DNA of 64,000 nucleotides from Candidatus Leptofilum proximum (GTDB lineage Bacteria; Chloroflexota; Anaerolineae; Promineifilales; Promineifilaceae): assembly GCA_016710325.1 (NCBI GenBank), contig JADJXK010000002.1, forward strand, positions 3,906,001 to 3,970,000, in the 5' to 3' direction. The notes under the pieces are model-generated. The model did no database searches and was not told the origin of the DNA. It worked only from the letters and a program-made list of their open reading frames with translations. The translations under genes were made by a program, and so were the position numbers. Each line of letters begins with the position of its first letter. The first letter of the stretch is position 1. Positions 50,262-58,847 of the stretch are shown here, piece after piece.

Positions 50262-50852
50262 TTACGATGGCTCTTCCAAAACGATGTCCAGCCCTTCTAG
50301 CAGAGCAATAGCTTCCGGCAGCGAAAACTTGGCCTGCTTGAGCGTATTTTGGTCGGCGGCGATGGCATAGTTGTTCGCCCCGCGAAAGTCGGCCCGGGTG
50401 AGGTTGGTGTGGATGAAGCGGCTGCCGGTGAAATCCGTGTGGGTGCAGTTGGCTTCGCTGAGATTGGTCTCGGCGAAGGTAGCTTCTTTGGCCAGGCAGC
50501 GACTGAGCACGGCGCGGGACAAATCTAGCTCCATGAAGGTGGCATAGCTGAGGTTGCAGTCATGAAATTCAATCCGCTCGACCCGCATGACTTTGGCCCA
50601 GTTGACGCCAATCACCTTGCACTGCGCAAACTTGCTGCGCTGAAAGGTGCTGTAATCAACATCCAGCAGGCTCAGATCGCAGTTCAAGAAGGTGCAGTCG
50701 CGAAAGATGCAGCGTTGGAACTGCGTCTCGCTGAAGTTGCAGCCGGTGAAGAAACATTCTTCGAAGGTAACGGCCGTTACCACCTCTTGCGTTAGCGTCT
50801 GGTTGGTAAACTGCTGCTCAAAATATTCTTCGCCAACTTCAAAAACAGTCAT
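50262..50852 (-). CDS. Qnr-like pentapeptide-repeat protein
   Basis: A 196-residue right-handed quadrilateral beta-helix protein. Most of its length follows the A(D/N)LXX-type pattern (FTGCNFSETQFQRCIFRDCTF; CNLSYATFMELDLSRAVLS; TNLSEANCTHTDFTGSRF). As in Qnr and MfpA, which mimic DNA and bind gyrase, it ends with a short helix (PEAIALLEGLDIVL). Its start overlaps by one base (TGATG) the stop of the GyrA C-terminal-domain gene, so both are made together. This pairing suggests it acts on gyrase or on that protein. Confidence 0.88.
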   Translation of the reverse strand: MTVFEVGEEYFEQQFTNQTLTQEVVTAVTFEECFFTGCNFSETQFQRCIFRDCTFLNCDLSLLDVDYSTFQRSKFAQCKVIGVNWAKVMRVERIEFHDCNLSYATFMELDLSRAVLSRCLAKEATFAETNLSEANCTHTDFTGSRFIHTNLTRADFRGANNYAIAADQNTLKQAKFSLPEAIALLEGLDIVLEEPS

Positions 50853-51889
50853 CAATTCTCCAGCGTGGCCACGGCAACGGCCGTCACCTCATCATTGCGC
50901 AGTCCCATGCAGTTAACGCCCTGCACTACGCCTTCTTTGGGCGGCACTTCGTTGGCCTGGAAGCGAATCATCTTGCCGCTCTGGGCCAGGATGAAAATGT
51001 CATCACTTTCGCGCACGGTGACGGCGCCAACGAGTTGATCGGCCTTGAAGATGGTTTTGCCGCCCGCGCCGGGGGCTTTGTTCATGCGGAAGCCGCTCAT
51101 CTGGCGGATGGTGCCCTTGCCGTCGTGGCCAATCACAAACACGCCGCTGCTCTCCACCACGCTGCTGACGGCGACCACCTCGTCGCCTTGCTCGACGCGC
51201 AGCCCCAGGCAGCCGCCGCGCGCGGGCACCTGCGTCTCGCGGAAGCGGATTCCCTGCGCCAGCCGGGTGGCCAGGAAAATTTCGTCTGTGCCGCGGGTCC
51301 AGGTAACGGCCGTAATCTGCCCGCCCTGCTTCACGTCATGAAAGGCCATGCCGGGGATGAGGCTCTTGCCAAAGTAGCTGGCGGCGACACGCTGCACCCA
51401 GCCGCGCTGGCTGGCCAGCACCACGTACTGCCCGCCCTCGGCGGGCAGCGCGCCGGCGATGTGTTCGTTGCCGTGGAAAGAGAACCGATCAGTGATGTTT
51501 TCGCCGGGAGCGCGCAGCTCATCGGTCTGGTGGATGTCGGCCACGGCGAGGGGAAAGACGCGGCCCAGGTTGCTAAAGAGCAGCAGCCGGGCGCTCTCGT
51601 CGGCGATAACCACGTGGGCGGGAAAGTCGTGCTCGTCTACGTCCAGATCAAACACACCGATGCCGCTGCGGCGTTGACGGCCGTACAAATGCCGTGCGGT
51701 CCGTTTGGCCACGCCGCGCTGGCTGATGGTGATGACTTGTTGGGTGGTGGGTGGTTCGGCCGGTTCGCTGTCGGCGCTGCGGCGGCGGGGCTGGCTAGAC
51801 TGGTAAGTCAGCAGTTCAGCCTCCAGCGCTTCGATGTAGGCCAGGACGTCGGGGCTTACGTTGCTTAAATCGGGGCGTTCTAGTTCCAT
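50852..51889 (-). CDS. Orphan GyrA C-terminal beta-pinwheel protein
   Basis: A 345-residue protein equal to the C-terminal DNA-wrapping domain of gyrase subunit A without the breakage-reunion domain. It has an N-terminal coiled helix (VLAYIEALEAELL), then blades beginning VITISQRGVAKRTARHLYG, with QRRSGIG at residues 72-78 in the place of the GyrA box QRRGG(K/R)G. Later blades repeat the pattern (VVLASQRGWVQRV; IFLATRLAQGIRF; FILAQSGKMIRF). It should bind and bend DNA. The start follows GGGAGAATTT. It is the first gene of the two-gene unit. Confidence 0.9.
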   Translation of the reverse strand: MELERPDLSNVSPDVLAYIEALEAELLTYQSSQPRRRSADSEPAEPPTTQQVITISQRGVAKRTARHLYGRQRRSGIGVFDLDVDEHDFPAHVVIADESARLLLFSNLGRVFPLAVADIHQTDELRAPGENITDRFSFHGNEHIAGALPAEGGQYVVLASQRGWVQRVAASYFGKSLIPGMAFHDVKQGGQITAVTWTRGTDEIFLATRLAQGIRFRETQVPARGGCLGLRVEQGDEVVAVSSVVESSGVFVIGHDGKGTIRQMSGFRMNKAPGAGGKTIFKADQLVGAVTVRESDDIFILAQSGKMIRFQANEVPPKEGVVQGVNCMGLRNDEVTAVAVATLEN

Positions 51890-51922
51890 AAATTCTCCCG
51901 AAAGGTAGGTTGATTGGTGACG

Positions 51923-51981
51923 ACAACGAACTTGAGTAACAAACGAATGAAAAAAATTCGTTTGTTACTCAAGTTCGTTGT
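51923..51981. repeat. Perfect 26-bp inverted repeat
   Basis: Arms 51923-51948 and 51956-51981 are exact reverse complements around GAAAAAA. It lies upstream of the GyrA-domain gene and belongs to the ACAACGAA family of 3606-3670. Confidence 0.85.
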
Positions 51982-52089
51982 TGCCCTGATCATAAAGAGG
52001 GAGCACGGAATCGGCAATATGAATTGTGGGCTTGGCTTTTCAGGCAGGGTGGTGTGTTAGAATACGGCCGCTCGTAGGTCTCATCTACC

Positions 52090-52929
52090 TTAAATCTTGA
52101 GGATTTTGCGGGCGTTGTCTAGCAAAATTTTCTGGCGGACTTCCTCTTTTAGTTCCAACGTTTCAAAATCTTTGAGCCAGCGTTCCGGCATCAAGACCGG
52201 GTAGTCTGAGCCAAACAGCACCTTGTCTTTGAGCAGTGATTTCATGTACTGCTGCAAAATGGGGCGGAAATACTTGGGGGACCAGCCGGACAAATCGATG
52301 TAGACGTTTTGCTTGTGCAGGGCTACCGAGAGCTGTTCTTCCTGCCACGGTACGGCCGGATGGGCCATGATGATGGTGAGCGTGGGAAAATCGGCGGCGA
52401 TGTCGTCGATGTAGGGGATGGGCTGGCAATATTTTAGCTTGAAGCCGCCGCCGCCCGGCTCGCGGGCGCCTACGCCCGTCTGCCCAGAGTGAAACAGCAC
52501 GGGAATGTCTAAATCGGCACAGGCTTGCCACAGCGGGTAAAACCGGGGATCGTTGGGGAAAAATGCCTGGGTGGTGGGGTGCAGCTTCAGGCCACGCAGG
52601 CCCAACTCCTTTACGGCGCGGTGAATTTCTTGTACGGCCGTTTTCCCCTTCCACGGATCCACCGAAGCAAAGCCAATAAACTGGTCCGCATATTTCTGGG
52701 CAACTTCGGCCACGTAATCGTTGCCAATATACGGCACGCCGGTGTTGGTCTCGGCATCTATCGAAAAGATAACGGCCAAAATGTCCAGGGCTTTGTACTT
52801 TTCATACAGTTCTTCCGGTGTTTTGGGTAAATCTTTCATGCCGAAATATTCGGCCATGTCTTCTTTTTCTTTCGCCGCCGGATGTCCCGGCGGGTCCGGT
52901 ACGTGAACGTGAATATCAATTGCTTTCAT
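52090..52929 (-). CDS. TIM-barrel metal-dependent hydrolase (amidohydrolase 2)
   Basis: A 279-residue member of the amidohydrolase_2 family: IDIHVHVPDP at the N-terminus, GLKLHPTTQAFFPND, FHSGQTG, IIMAHPA and LFGSDYPVL (metal-binding Asp). Relatives include aminocarboxymuconate-semialdehyde decarboxylase and gamma-resorcylate decarboxylase. It lies just ahead of the catabolic island and may act on an aromatic acid. The substrate is inferred from context only. Confidence 0.85.
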   Translation of the reverse strand: MKAIDIHVHVPDPPGHPAAKEKEDMAEYFGMKDLPKTPEELYEKYKALDILAVIFSIDAETNTGVPYIGNDYVAEVAQKYADQFIGFASVDPWKGKTAVQEIHRAVKELGLRGLKLHPTTQAFFPNDPRFYPLWQACADLDIPVLFHSGQTGVGAREPGGGGFKLKYCQPIPYIDDIAADFPTLTIIMAHPAVPWQEEQLSVALHKQNVYIDLSGWSPKYFRPILQQYMKSLLKDKVLFGSDYPVLMPERWLKDFETLELKEEVRQKILLDNARKILKI

Positions 52930-52939
52930 TGAACTTCCT

Positions 52940-53024
52940 TATTTTGGCCACAGAGGGCACAGAGATTTTTGAGATTGATCTCAAGTTCTCTACGTTTTCT
53001 TTTTCCTCTGTGGCAAATGCTTAA
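52940..53024. repeat. CACAGAGGGCACAGAGATTT inverted repeat
   Basis: CCACAGAGGGCACAGAGATT words pair with TTTCCTCTGTGG around a GAGATTGATCTC centre, between the acyl-CoA ligase and the amidohydrolase genes. Confidence 0.65.
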
Positions 53025-54583
53025 CTGATTTGTCGATCTTGTTCGGCCCAGTAAGGGGCGCGTAACACTTTTTTGAGAATCTTGCCCGCACCGCTCATGG
53101 GCATGGGATCGTACCGAATTTCCACACTGCGCGGACATTTGTACCCGGCAATGTATTGGCGGCAGTGATTCATAATTTCCTCTTCGGTGAGCACAGCGTC
53201 CCGTTTGGGCACGACGATGGCGTGAACGGATTCCCCCCATTTTTTGTGAGGAATACCGATAACGGCGCATTCAGCAACGGCCGTATGCTGGTAAATAACG
53301 TACTCAACCTCCGTGGAATAAATGTTTTCGCCACCGCTGATGATCATGTCTTTGAGCCGGTCCACAATAAAAAGAAAGCCGTCTTTATCAAGATAACCGA
53401 CGTCCCCCGTGTGCATCCAACCGCCCCGCAAGGCATAGGCTGTTTCCTCGGGCCGGTTCCAGTAGCCCGCCATCACGTGGGGACCTCTGGCCACAATTTC
53501 GCCGACGGCACCGGGCGGTAGTTCCTGATCATCAACGTCAAAAATCTTCGCTTCCATCGCAAAAACAGGCTGCCCCGCCGACTCGATCTTTCCGGCATAG
53601 GGTCCTTCGTCGGTGTTGTACTTATCCAGCAGCATGCTGATGTTGGGCGACGTTTCCGTCTGACCATACCCTTGAATAAACTGGCAGTTGGGGAATAATG
53701 CCCTGGCGCGCCGGATCACGGCCGGGGCAATGGAGGAGCCCCCAAAGTTAATTTTGCGCAGGCTGGACACATCATAGGATTGCGCATCTGGCACATTGCA
53801 CAGCATATTGATCATGGTGGGCACCAGGGCCGTGTGGGTAATCTGGTGCTGCCCGATTAAGGCCAGCATCTCTTCCGGCACAAATTTTTGGGCAAAAACG
53901 TGCGTGCCGCCGTGCATGGTGATGCCGGTGTTCCACTGGCAGTCGGCGATGTGGAACATGGGGGCGGTGTGCAAATAAGTCCAGGGTTCGCCTTCGTACA
54001 TGATGGAGAGCGATGAGAGCGCATTGCTCACGGCGTTGTTGTGTGTCAGCATCACACCCTTGGGCACGCCCGTGGTGCCCCCGGTGTAAATGATGATGGC
54101 AATGTCGTCGCCGCCGTGGTTTGCATCGGGGAGCGGCTGAGCAGCGCTCAGGAGTTCCTTGTGCTGAAGCAAATCGGCGGCAGGTTGCCCTTCCCCGGCG
54201 AAGATGATTTGCTTTGGCGCCTGGGTGTGTTCCAGAATGTGGGGCAGGTTAGATTGGAGTGTGTCGTCAACCACGAGGATGTGGGCGCCGGCATCGGTTA
54301 AAATGTTGGCCAATTCTCGCGGTGCCAAACGCGTGTTGAGCGGCACAAAGATGCCGCCAGCCCAGATGGTGGCAAAGTAATAGGCCAGGTGCCGGTCGCT
54401 GTTGAGCGCCAGCATGGCGACACGGCCGTCTCGCCCCAACCCCAACGATTGCAAAGCACCTGCCAGCCTGGCCACATGATCACCAAATTCCCGCCACGTT
54501 TGTCGGCGCTCGCCGTCTATGGTCGCGACGCCCTGACCATTGACCTGGATGGCTCGTCTTAATCCTTGCGTGATATACATCAT
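53021..54583 (-). CDS. Acyl-CoA ligase (AMP-binding)
   Basis: A 520-residue ANL-family enzyme that activates a carboxylic acid with ATP and CoA. Motifs: IIIYTGGTTGVPKGVMLTH (phosphate loop), GYGQTETSPN, the hinge WMHTGDVGYLDKDG, DRLKDMIISGGENIYS and the catalytic Lys in SGAGKILKK. It is divergent from the tetR-type gene, with operator and promoter between them. It activates a fatty or aryl acid for the MaoC and SDR enzymes downstream. Confidence 0.93.
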   Translation of the reverse strand: MMYITQGLRRAIQVNGQGVATIDGERRQTWREFGDHVARLAGALQSLGLGRDGRVAMLALNSDRHLAYYFATIWAGGIFVPLNTRLAPRELANILTDAGAHILVVDDTLQSNLPHILEHTQAPKQIIFAGEGQPAADLLQHKELLSAAQPLPDANHGGDDIAIIIYTGGTTGVPKGVMLTHNNAVSNALSSLSIMYEGEPWTYLHTAPMFHIADCQWNTGITMHGGTHVFAQKFVPEEMLALIGQHQITHTALVPTMINMLCNVPDAQSYDVSSLRKINFGGSSIAPAVIRRARALFPNCQFIQGYGQTETSPNISMLLDKYNTDEGPYAGKIESAGQPVFAMEAKIFDVDDQELPPGAVGEIVARGPHVMAGYWNRPEETAYALRGGWMHTGDVGYLDKDGFLFIVDRLKDMIISGGENIYSTEVEYVIYQHTAVAECAVIGIPHKKWGESVHAIVVPKRDAVLTEEEIMNHCRQYIAGYKCPRSVEIRYDPMPMSGAGKILKKVLRAPYWAEQDRQIS

Positions 54584-54654
54584 GGTGTCACCCGTTGTTG
54601 TGTAATTGGCAGAAATTTGACGTGTCTTTTAGTTCGTGCTATTATGAAAAACAT

Positions 54655-54668
54655 ACCGGTTGACCGGT
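54655..54668. promoter_or_regulatory. Probable TetR operator
   Basis: ACCGGT-TG-ACCGGT: two copies of a 6-bp palindrome, just downstream of the predicted start of acyl-CoA ligase transcription. A repressor bound here would block that promoter. Confidence 0.6.
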
Positions 54669-54678
54669 TTTTATGAAC

Positions 54679-54706
54679 ATTATACAAACTCTTTCCAATT
54701 GATCAA
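54679..54706 (-). promoter_or_regulatory. Promoter of the acyl-CoA ligase gene
   Basis: On the minus strand TTGATC (54706-54701) and a perfect TATAAT (54684-54679) are 16 bases apart. Confidence 0.6.
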
Positions 54707-54783
54707 ATTCAACAACTCATCAATTTCAAGTCATCGACAAACAACAGAATAAACACTCTGTACTCCCGGGCGCTTTTTAACCA

Positions 54784-54800
54784 TTTTACCTCTGGTAAAA
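54784..54800 (+). promoter_or_regulatory. Second inverted repeat before the tetR-type gene
   Basis: TTTTACC-TCT-GGTAAAA, a perfect 7-bp inverted repeat 43 bases before the regulator start. Could be the autoregulatory site. Confidence 0.45.
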
Positions 54801-54842
54801 ATGAAAGATTATGCTCATTGCGAGTATAAATAGAAGGCATAC

Positions 54843-55436
54843 ATGCAGGATAGATCCCTCACGACGATTAACAATATTTTGGATGCTGCCAGAAGCCTAT
54901 TTATCGAGAAGCAGTATGCGGATGTATCTTTGCGGGAAATCACGCAAATTGCTGGCGTCACCAAAGGGGCACTGTATCACCATTTTTCGACAAAAGAAGA
55001 GCTGTATCTGCAAACGATTTACCGCTGTTTAGACGAGGTCAAGCAAACAACCGAGAATTCGCTGAACAGCAGCCGGGGTGAAAGCTGCCGCCAGCGGTTG
55101 TACCTGTCATTAAGCAGCTTTTTGTGCTTGCCGGACGAAACGTTGGCCATCATGCGCTCCATCCGCCGCAACATCAATATTTTTCAGGAGCCAGCGCGCA
55201 CGGAATTGATTCGGGCCTATCAGACGGCCCTGCCGGAACAGATTGAGCTGCTCCTGGTCGATGGAATGGCCAAAGGGGAGATTGTCAATATGGACGCCCG
55301 GCTGCTGTCGTGGCAGCATGTGGCGGTGGTGGAAGTGTCTTTGCATGAGTACGGCCGTAACCAACTCGGCGGTCCCCAAGAGATGGCCAATTCGATTGTC
55401 AGCCTCTTCTTCGATGGCATTACAGCAGCAAAGTAA
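54843..55436 (+). CDS. TetR-family regulator
   Basis: A 197-residue repressor with the N-terminal DNA-binding domain (RSLTTINNILDAARSLFIEK; VSLREITQIAGVTKGALYHHF). The C-terminal ligand domain is unrelated to well-known ones. It is divergent from the acyl-CoA ligase gene and precedes maoC-type and SDR genes, so it likely controls the catabolic island in response to an acyl-CoA or related ligand. Confidence 0.92.
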   Translation: MQDRSLTTINNILDAARSLFIEKQYADVSLREITQIAGVTKGALYHHFSTKEELYLQTIYRCLDEVKQTTENSLNSSRGESCRQRLYLSLSSFLCLPDETLAIMRSIRRNINIFQEPARTELIRAYQTALPEQIELLLVDGMAKGEIVNMDARLLSWQHVAVVEVSLHEYGRNQLGGPQEMANSIVSLFFDGITAAK

Positions 55437-55459
55437 CCACTCGTCACGCGAAGACGCTC

Positions 55460-55526
55460 TGGTAATTGGGTAATTATGTAATTCAGTAATTTAAGCAGTC
55501 AATTACCCAATTACCCAATTACACAT
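55460..55526. repeat. AATTGGGTAATTATGTAATT inverted repeat
   Basis: GGTAATTGGGTAATTATGTA words pair with CAATTACCCAATTACCCAAT words between the TetR gene and the MaoC gene. Confidence 0.78.
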
Positions 55527-55540
55527 TTTTAGGAGAGACA

Positions 55541-55996
55541 ATGGGAACCGGACTAACCTACGAAGAATTTGAACTTGGCGCCATTTACAACGGCCAGGCG
55601 CGTACGATTACTGAAAGTGATGTGGTTCGCTTTGCCGGGCTGTCGGGCGACTTTAATCCCATTCACACCGATGCCGAAGCGGCCAAAAACGGCCCGTTTG
55701 GCGAACGCATTGCCCACGGTATGTTGACTGTGGCTATTTCTACCGGCATGGCCAACATGACGGGCTTGATGGCCGGAACCACGATTGCCCTGATGGAACA
55801 AAACATCAAGTACAAAAGCGCCGTGAAGTTTGGCGATACCGTGCGCCTGCAAATGGAAGTAATTGAAAAACGAGAGACGTCAAAACCAGACCGGGGCATT
55901 GTAAAGCTGGCCGCCCGTATGCTCAACCAGCGGGATGAAGTGGTGGTAGACATGGTTTGGACGCAGTTGATGAAGCGCCAGGGAGGAGAAGGCTGA
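55541..55996 (+). CDS. MaoC-like (R)-enoyl-CoA hydratase
   Basis: A 151-residue hot-dog fold protein with the hydratase-2 motif SGDFNPIHTDAEAA (catalytic Asp and His) and the GMLTVAISTGMANM segment. It hydrates trans-2-enoyl-CoA to (R)-3-hydroxyacyl-CoA. The stop overlaps the SDR start (TGATG), so the two act in series. Confidence 0.9.
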   Translation: MGTGLTYEEFELGAIYNGQARTITESDVVRFAGLSGDFNPIHTDAEAAKNGPFGERIAHGMLTVAISTGMANMTGLMAGTTIALMEQNIKYKSAVKFGDTVRLQMEVIEKRETSKPDRGIVKLAARMLNQRDEVVVDMVWTQLMKRQGGEG

Positions 55997-56763
55997 TGCT
56001 GCTGAAAAACGATGTGGCCCTAATTACTGGTGCAGGCAACGGGATTGGCCGCGCCACGGCCGTTCGCTTTGCTAAAGAAGGCGCCAAGGTGGTGTTGGCC
56101 GACGTGGATGAAACGGGTCTGGCGGAAACAAAGCAGCTGGTGGAAGCTGCCGGGGGGCAGGCCGCTGTTGTGACCGGCAGCGTGGCAGCCCGCGACGACG
56201 TGCAGAAGATGGTGGATACGGCCGTATCCACCTACGGCCAGCTCTCCATCCTCATCAACAATGCGGGCATTACCCGTGACGGCCTTACCACCCGCATCAA
56301 AGACGGCCAACCCCAGCTGATGTCCGATGAGAAGTGGGATGCGGTGCTCAATGTGAATTTGAAAGGGACCTGGCTGTGCAGCCAGCTGGCGGCTGTGCCT
56401 ATGATTGCGGCAGGATACGGCCGTATCGTCAACACCGCCTCCATTGCTGCCCTGGGCAACATCGGCCAGGCCAATTATTCAGCTTCTAAAGCAGGCATCA
56501 TCGGCCTCACCAAAACGCTGGCGCTGGAATTTGCCCGGTACGGCATCGGTGTCAACTGCGTGGCTCCCGGCGGCGTCAATACCAGCATGACGCAAACCAT
56601 TCCCGAAAAGATTGTGGAGCGCCTGCTGGAAGGCATTCCCTTCCGTCGTTTTGCCGAACCGGAAGAGATTGCCGCGGCCCACGTTTTTCTGTCATCCAAA
56701 GAAGCTTCCTACATCACTGGGCAAACATTGTTTGTCGATGGCGGCACCTCTGTCGGTGCCTGA
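55996..56763 (+). CDS. Short-chain dehydrogenase/reductase (FabG/PhaB type)
   Basis: A 255-residue SDR with the NAD(P) loop TGAGNGIGRA, NNAG motif (LINNAGITRDG), catalytic Ser-Tyr-Lys (NTASIAALG... NYSASKAG) and the C-terminal GQTLFVDGG. It oxidises or reduces a 3-hydroxyacyl-CoA or a similar alcohol. The start at 55996 is coupled to the hydratase stop. Confidence 0.92.
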   Translation: MLLKNDVALITGAGNGIGRATAVRFAKEGAKVVLADVDETGLAETKQLVEAAGGQAAVVTGSVAARDDVQKMVDTAVSTYGQLSILINNAGITRDGLTTRIKDGQPQLMSDEKWDAVLNVNLKGTWLCSQLAAVPMIAAGYGRIVNTASIAALGNIGQANYSASKAGIIGLTKTLALEFARYGIGVNCVAPGGVNTSMTQTIPEKIVERLLEGIPFRRFAEPEEIAAAHVFLSSKEASYITGQTLFVDGGTSVGA

Positions 56764-56775
56764 TCTGGAACAATT

Positions 56776-57855
56776 ATGAGCCAAACTACAACCTCGCAGC
56801 CGATGGAGAAAGAAGCAAGCGGGATTGCCAAGCTGTTGCAGTCCAGAATTGCCCCCATCCTGGTTGTGATTCTACCCATCATCCTGGCCTTGTTTCTCAT
56901 CGGGGGAGCCAATTCGTTAGGCATCTGGCTGGGGGCCACGGCCACGGGCCTGAGCCTGGCCCTGGTTGGTGTTGGTGTTTACATCACCTTTCGCATTCTC
57001 GATTTTCCAGATTTGACTATTGACGGGACCTATCCTCTGGGGGCAGCATTTGCGGCCATCATGATCATTAGCGGCTATTCTCCTTGGGTGACCTTACCAG
57101 CTGCGTTTGTCATGGGTGGGGTGTTTGGAGGAATAACAGCCGTTATCGCCACCAAATTCAAAATCCACAGCCTGTTGGCCTCGATCATCGTCGCCACCGG
57201 CCTGGTCAGCATCAACCTGCGCCTCATGGGGCGCGCCAACATCCCTCTGCTGAATGAAGCGACCATCTTCTCCCCCTTTGCCGCCGGGTTCCGTGACTTT
57301 GTTGTGGCCCGCTTTGGCGATGAGGCCGCGCGGCACGCCAACAACTTGCTCACGATTCTCGTGGTGGGCGTCATTGTCATTTTGTGCAAACTGGTGTTTG
57401 ACTGGTTCACCCAAACTGAAATTGGCATGGCCATGCGGGCCACGGGTGATAACCGCAAAATGATTAAAGCCCTGGGGCGCAACCCGGACTATTTTTTGAT
57501 CATGGGCGTGGCCATCAGCAACGCGATGGTTGGCCTGGCCGGGGCCATTATGGCCCAATTTCAGGGCTTTGCCGACGTGAATATGGGGCTGGGCCTGATC
57601 ATTTCTGGCTTGGCGGCCGTCATTGTGGGCGAAACCATCTTGCCTCCCACAAGCGTCCAGCGAGGAACCCTGTCGGCCATTATCGGCATGATCATCTATC
57701 GCATTGCCATCGCCGCTGCGCTCAGCCTGCGCTTCACGCTGCCCGGTGGGCAAACCTTCCGCGTGGAAGCCACCGATGTCAAGCTGGCCACGGCCCTGTT
57801 GGTGTTGATTGTCCTCTGGCTAACCAACTTTAGAAAAAAGCGGGGGGCCGGCTAA
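56776..57855 (+). CDS. ABC importer permease (BPD_transp_2 type)
   Basis: A 359-residue permease with about nine hydrophobic segments and the family block MAMRATGDNRKMIKALGRNP (coupling helix) followed by AISNAMVGLAGAIMAQFQG. It belongs to the group used by TrpXYZ-like aromatic amino acid importers and is followed without a gap by its ATPase. No ACGGCCGT octamer is seen. Confidence 0.9.
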   Translation: MSQTTTSQPMEKEASGIAKLLQSRIAPILVVILPIILALFLIGGANSLGIWLGATATGLSLALVGVGVYITFRILDFPDLTIDGTYPLGAAFAAIMIISGYSPWVTLPAAFVMGGVFGGITAVIATKFKIHSLLASIIVATGLVSINLRLMGRANIPLLNEATIFSPFAAGFRDFVVARFGDEAARHANNLLTILVVGVIVILCKLVFDWFTQTEIGMAMRATGDNRKMIKALGRNPDYFLIMGVAISNAMVGLAGAIMAQFQGFADVNMGLGLIISGLAAVIVGETILPPTSVQRGTLSAIIGMIIYRIAIAAALSLRFTLPGGQTFRVEATDVKLATALLVLIVLWLTNFRKKRGAG

Positions 57856-58656
57856 ATGTTACAGTTAGAGAACCTGCACCAGACGTTTAATGCCGGTCAG
57901 ATCAACGAGGTCAAGGCCCTCCGAGGGATAGATTTGCACCTGCGCGAAGAGGAGTTTGTGACCATCATTGGCAGCAACGGTGCGGGCAAAAGCACCTTGT
58001 TTAACGCCATCGCCGGTGAATTTGTGCCGACAAACGGCCGTATCCTCATCGACGGCAGCGACATAACAGGCTGGCCAGAATACAGGCGAGCGGCCCTTAT
58101 TGGCCGCGTGTTTCAGAACCCTTACCATGGAACGGCCGCACAAATGACCATTGCCGAAAACATGTCGCTGGCCATGCTGCGCCGCCAACAGTTGGGGCTG
58201 CGCCTGGGCGTCAGCCGCCCGCGCCGCCAAAAACTGGCCGATTTACTGGAACCAATTGGGCTGGGCCTGGAAGAGCGCTTAAATGACAAAGTTGATTTAC
58301 TCAGCGGCGGCCAGCGCCAGGCTATGACCTTGCTCATGGCCTCGCTGTCATCCCCCAAACTTTTGCTGCTAGACGAACACACGGCGGCGCTGGACCCGGC
58401 AACGGCCGTACGCATCCTGGAAATCACCCAATCCGTCATTGAAGAACAAAAGCTCACCACCTTGATGATTACTCACAACATGCAGCAGGCCCTTAACTTC
58501 GGCACCCGCACCCTCATGCTGCACCAGGGGAAAGTTGTGCTAGACATTGCTCAGGAAGAACGACGTGGATTGACCGTGCAGGGATTGGTTGACAAGTTCA
58601 GCCAGGTAAAACAAGAAGCGCTGATGGACGATGAGTTATTGCTGTCTAATGAGTGA
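57856..58656 (+). CDS. ABC importer ATP-binding protein
   Basis: A 266-residue ATPase: Walker A IGSNGAGKSTLFNAI, signature LSGGQRQAMTLLMA, Walker B LLLLDEHTAALDP (His in place of the usual Pro after Glu) and switch His (TLMITHNMQQAL). It starts directly after the permease stop and powers the 56776 permease. Confidence 0.93.
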   Translation: MLQLENLHQTFNAGQINEVKALRGIDLHLREEEFVTIIGSNGAGKSTLFNAIAGEFVPTNGRILIDGSDITGWPEYRRAALIGRVFQNPYHGTAAQMTIAENMSLAMLRRQQLGLRLGVSRPRRQKLADLLEPIGLGLEERLNDKVDLLSGGQRQAMTLLMASLSSPKLLLLDEHTAALDPATAVRILEITQSVIEEQKLTTLMITHNMQQALNFGTRTLMLHQGKVVLDIAQEERRGLTVQGLVDKFSQVKQEALMDDELLLSNE

Positions 58657-58658
58657 TG

Positions 58659-58703
58659 CGTGAAACGTGATTGCTTCTGGGTCACATTTCACGTTTCACA
58701 CCA
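58659..58703. repeat. GCGTGAAACGTGATTGC inverted repeat
   Basis: GTGAAACGTGA pairs with TCACATTTCACGTTTCAC words after the ATPase gene; same family as 27100-27166. Confidence 0.65.
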
Positions 58704-58734
58704 CAACTCGCAAGCGCGTGAAGACGTTTATTAA

Positions 58735-58773
58735 CGTGCCACAGATGAAAGATTGACCCTTACCTGTGGCACG
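58735..58773 (+). promoter_or_regulatory. Leader hairpin 1 of the binding-protein gene
   Basis: CGTGCCACAG (58735-58744) pairs perfectly with CTGTGGCACG (58764-58773). Confidence 0.5.
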
Positions 58774-58781
58774 AGCGGGAT

Positions 58782-58817
58782 GATAACTGATCAATTTGGG
58801 AGAATCGGCCAGTTATC
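58782..58817 (+). promoter_or_regulatory. Leader hairpin 2 of the binding-protein gene
   Basis: GATAACTG (58782-58789) pairs with CAGTTATC (58810-58817), 31 bases before the gene. Confidence 0.45.
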
Positions 58818-58847
58818 GTTCCTTATTATAGCCATAAGGAGAATGAA

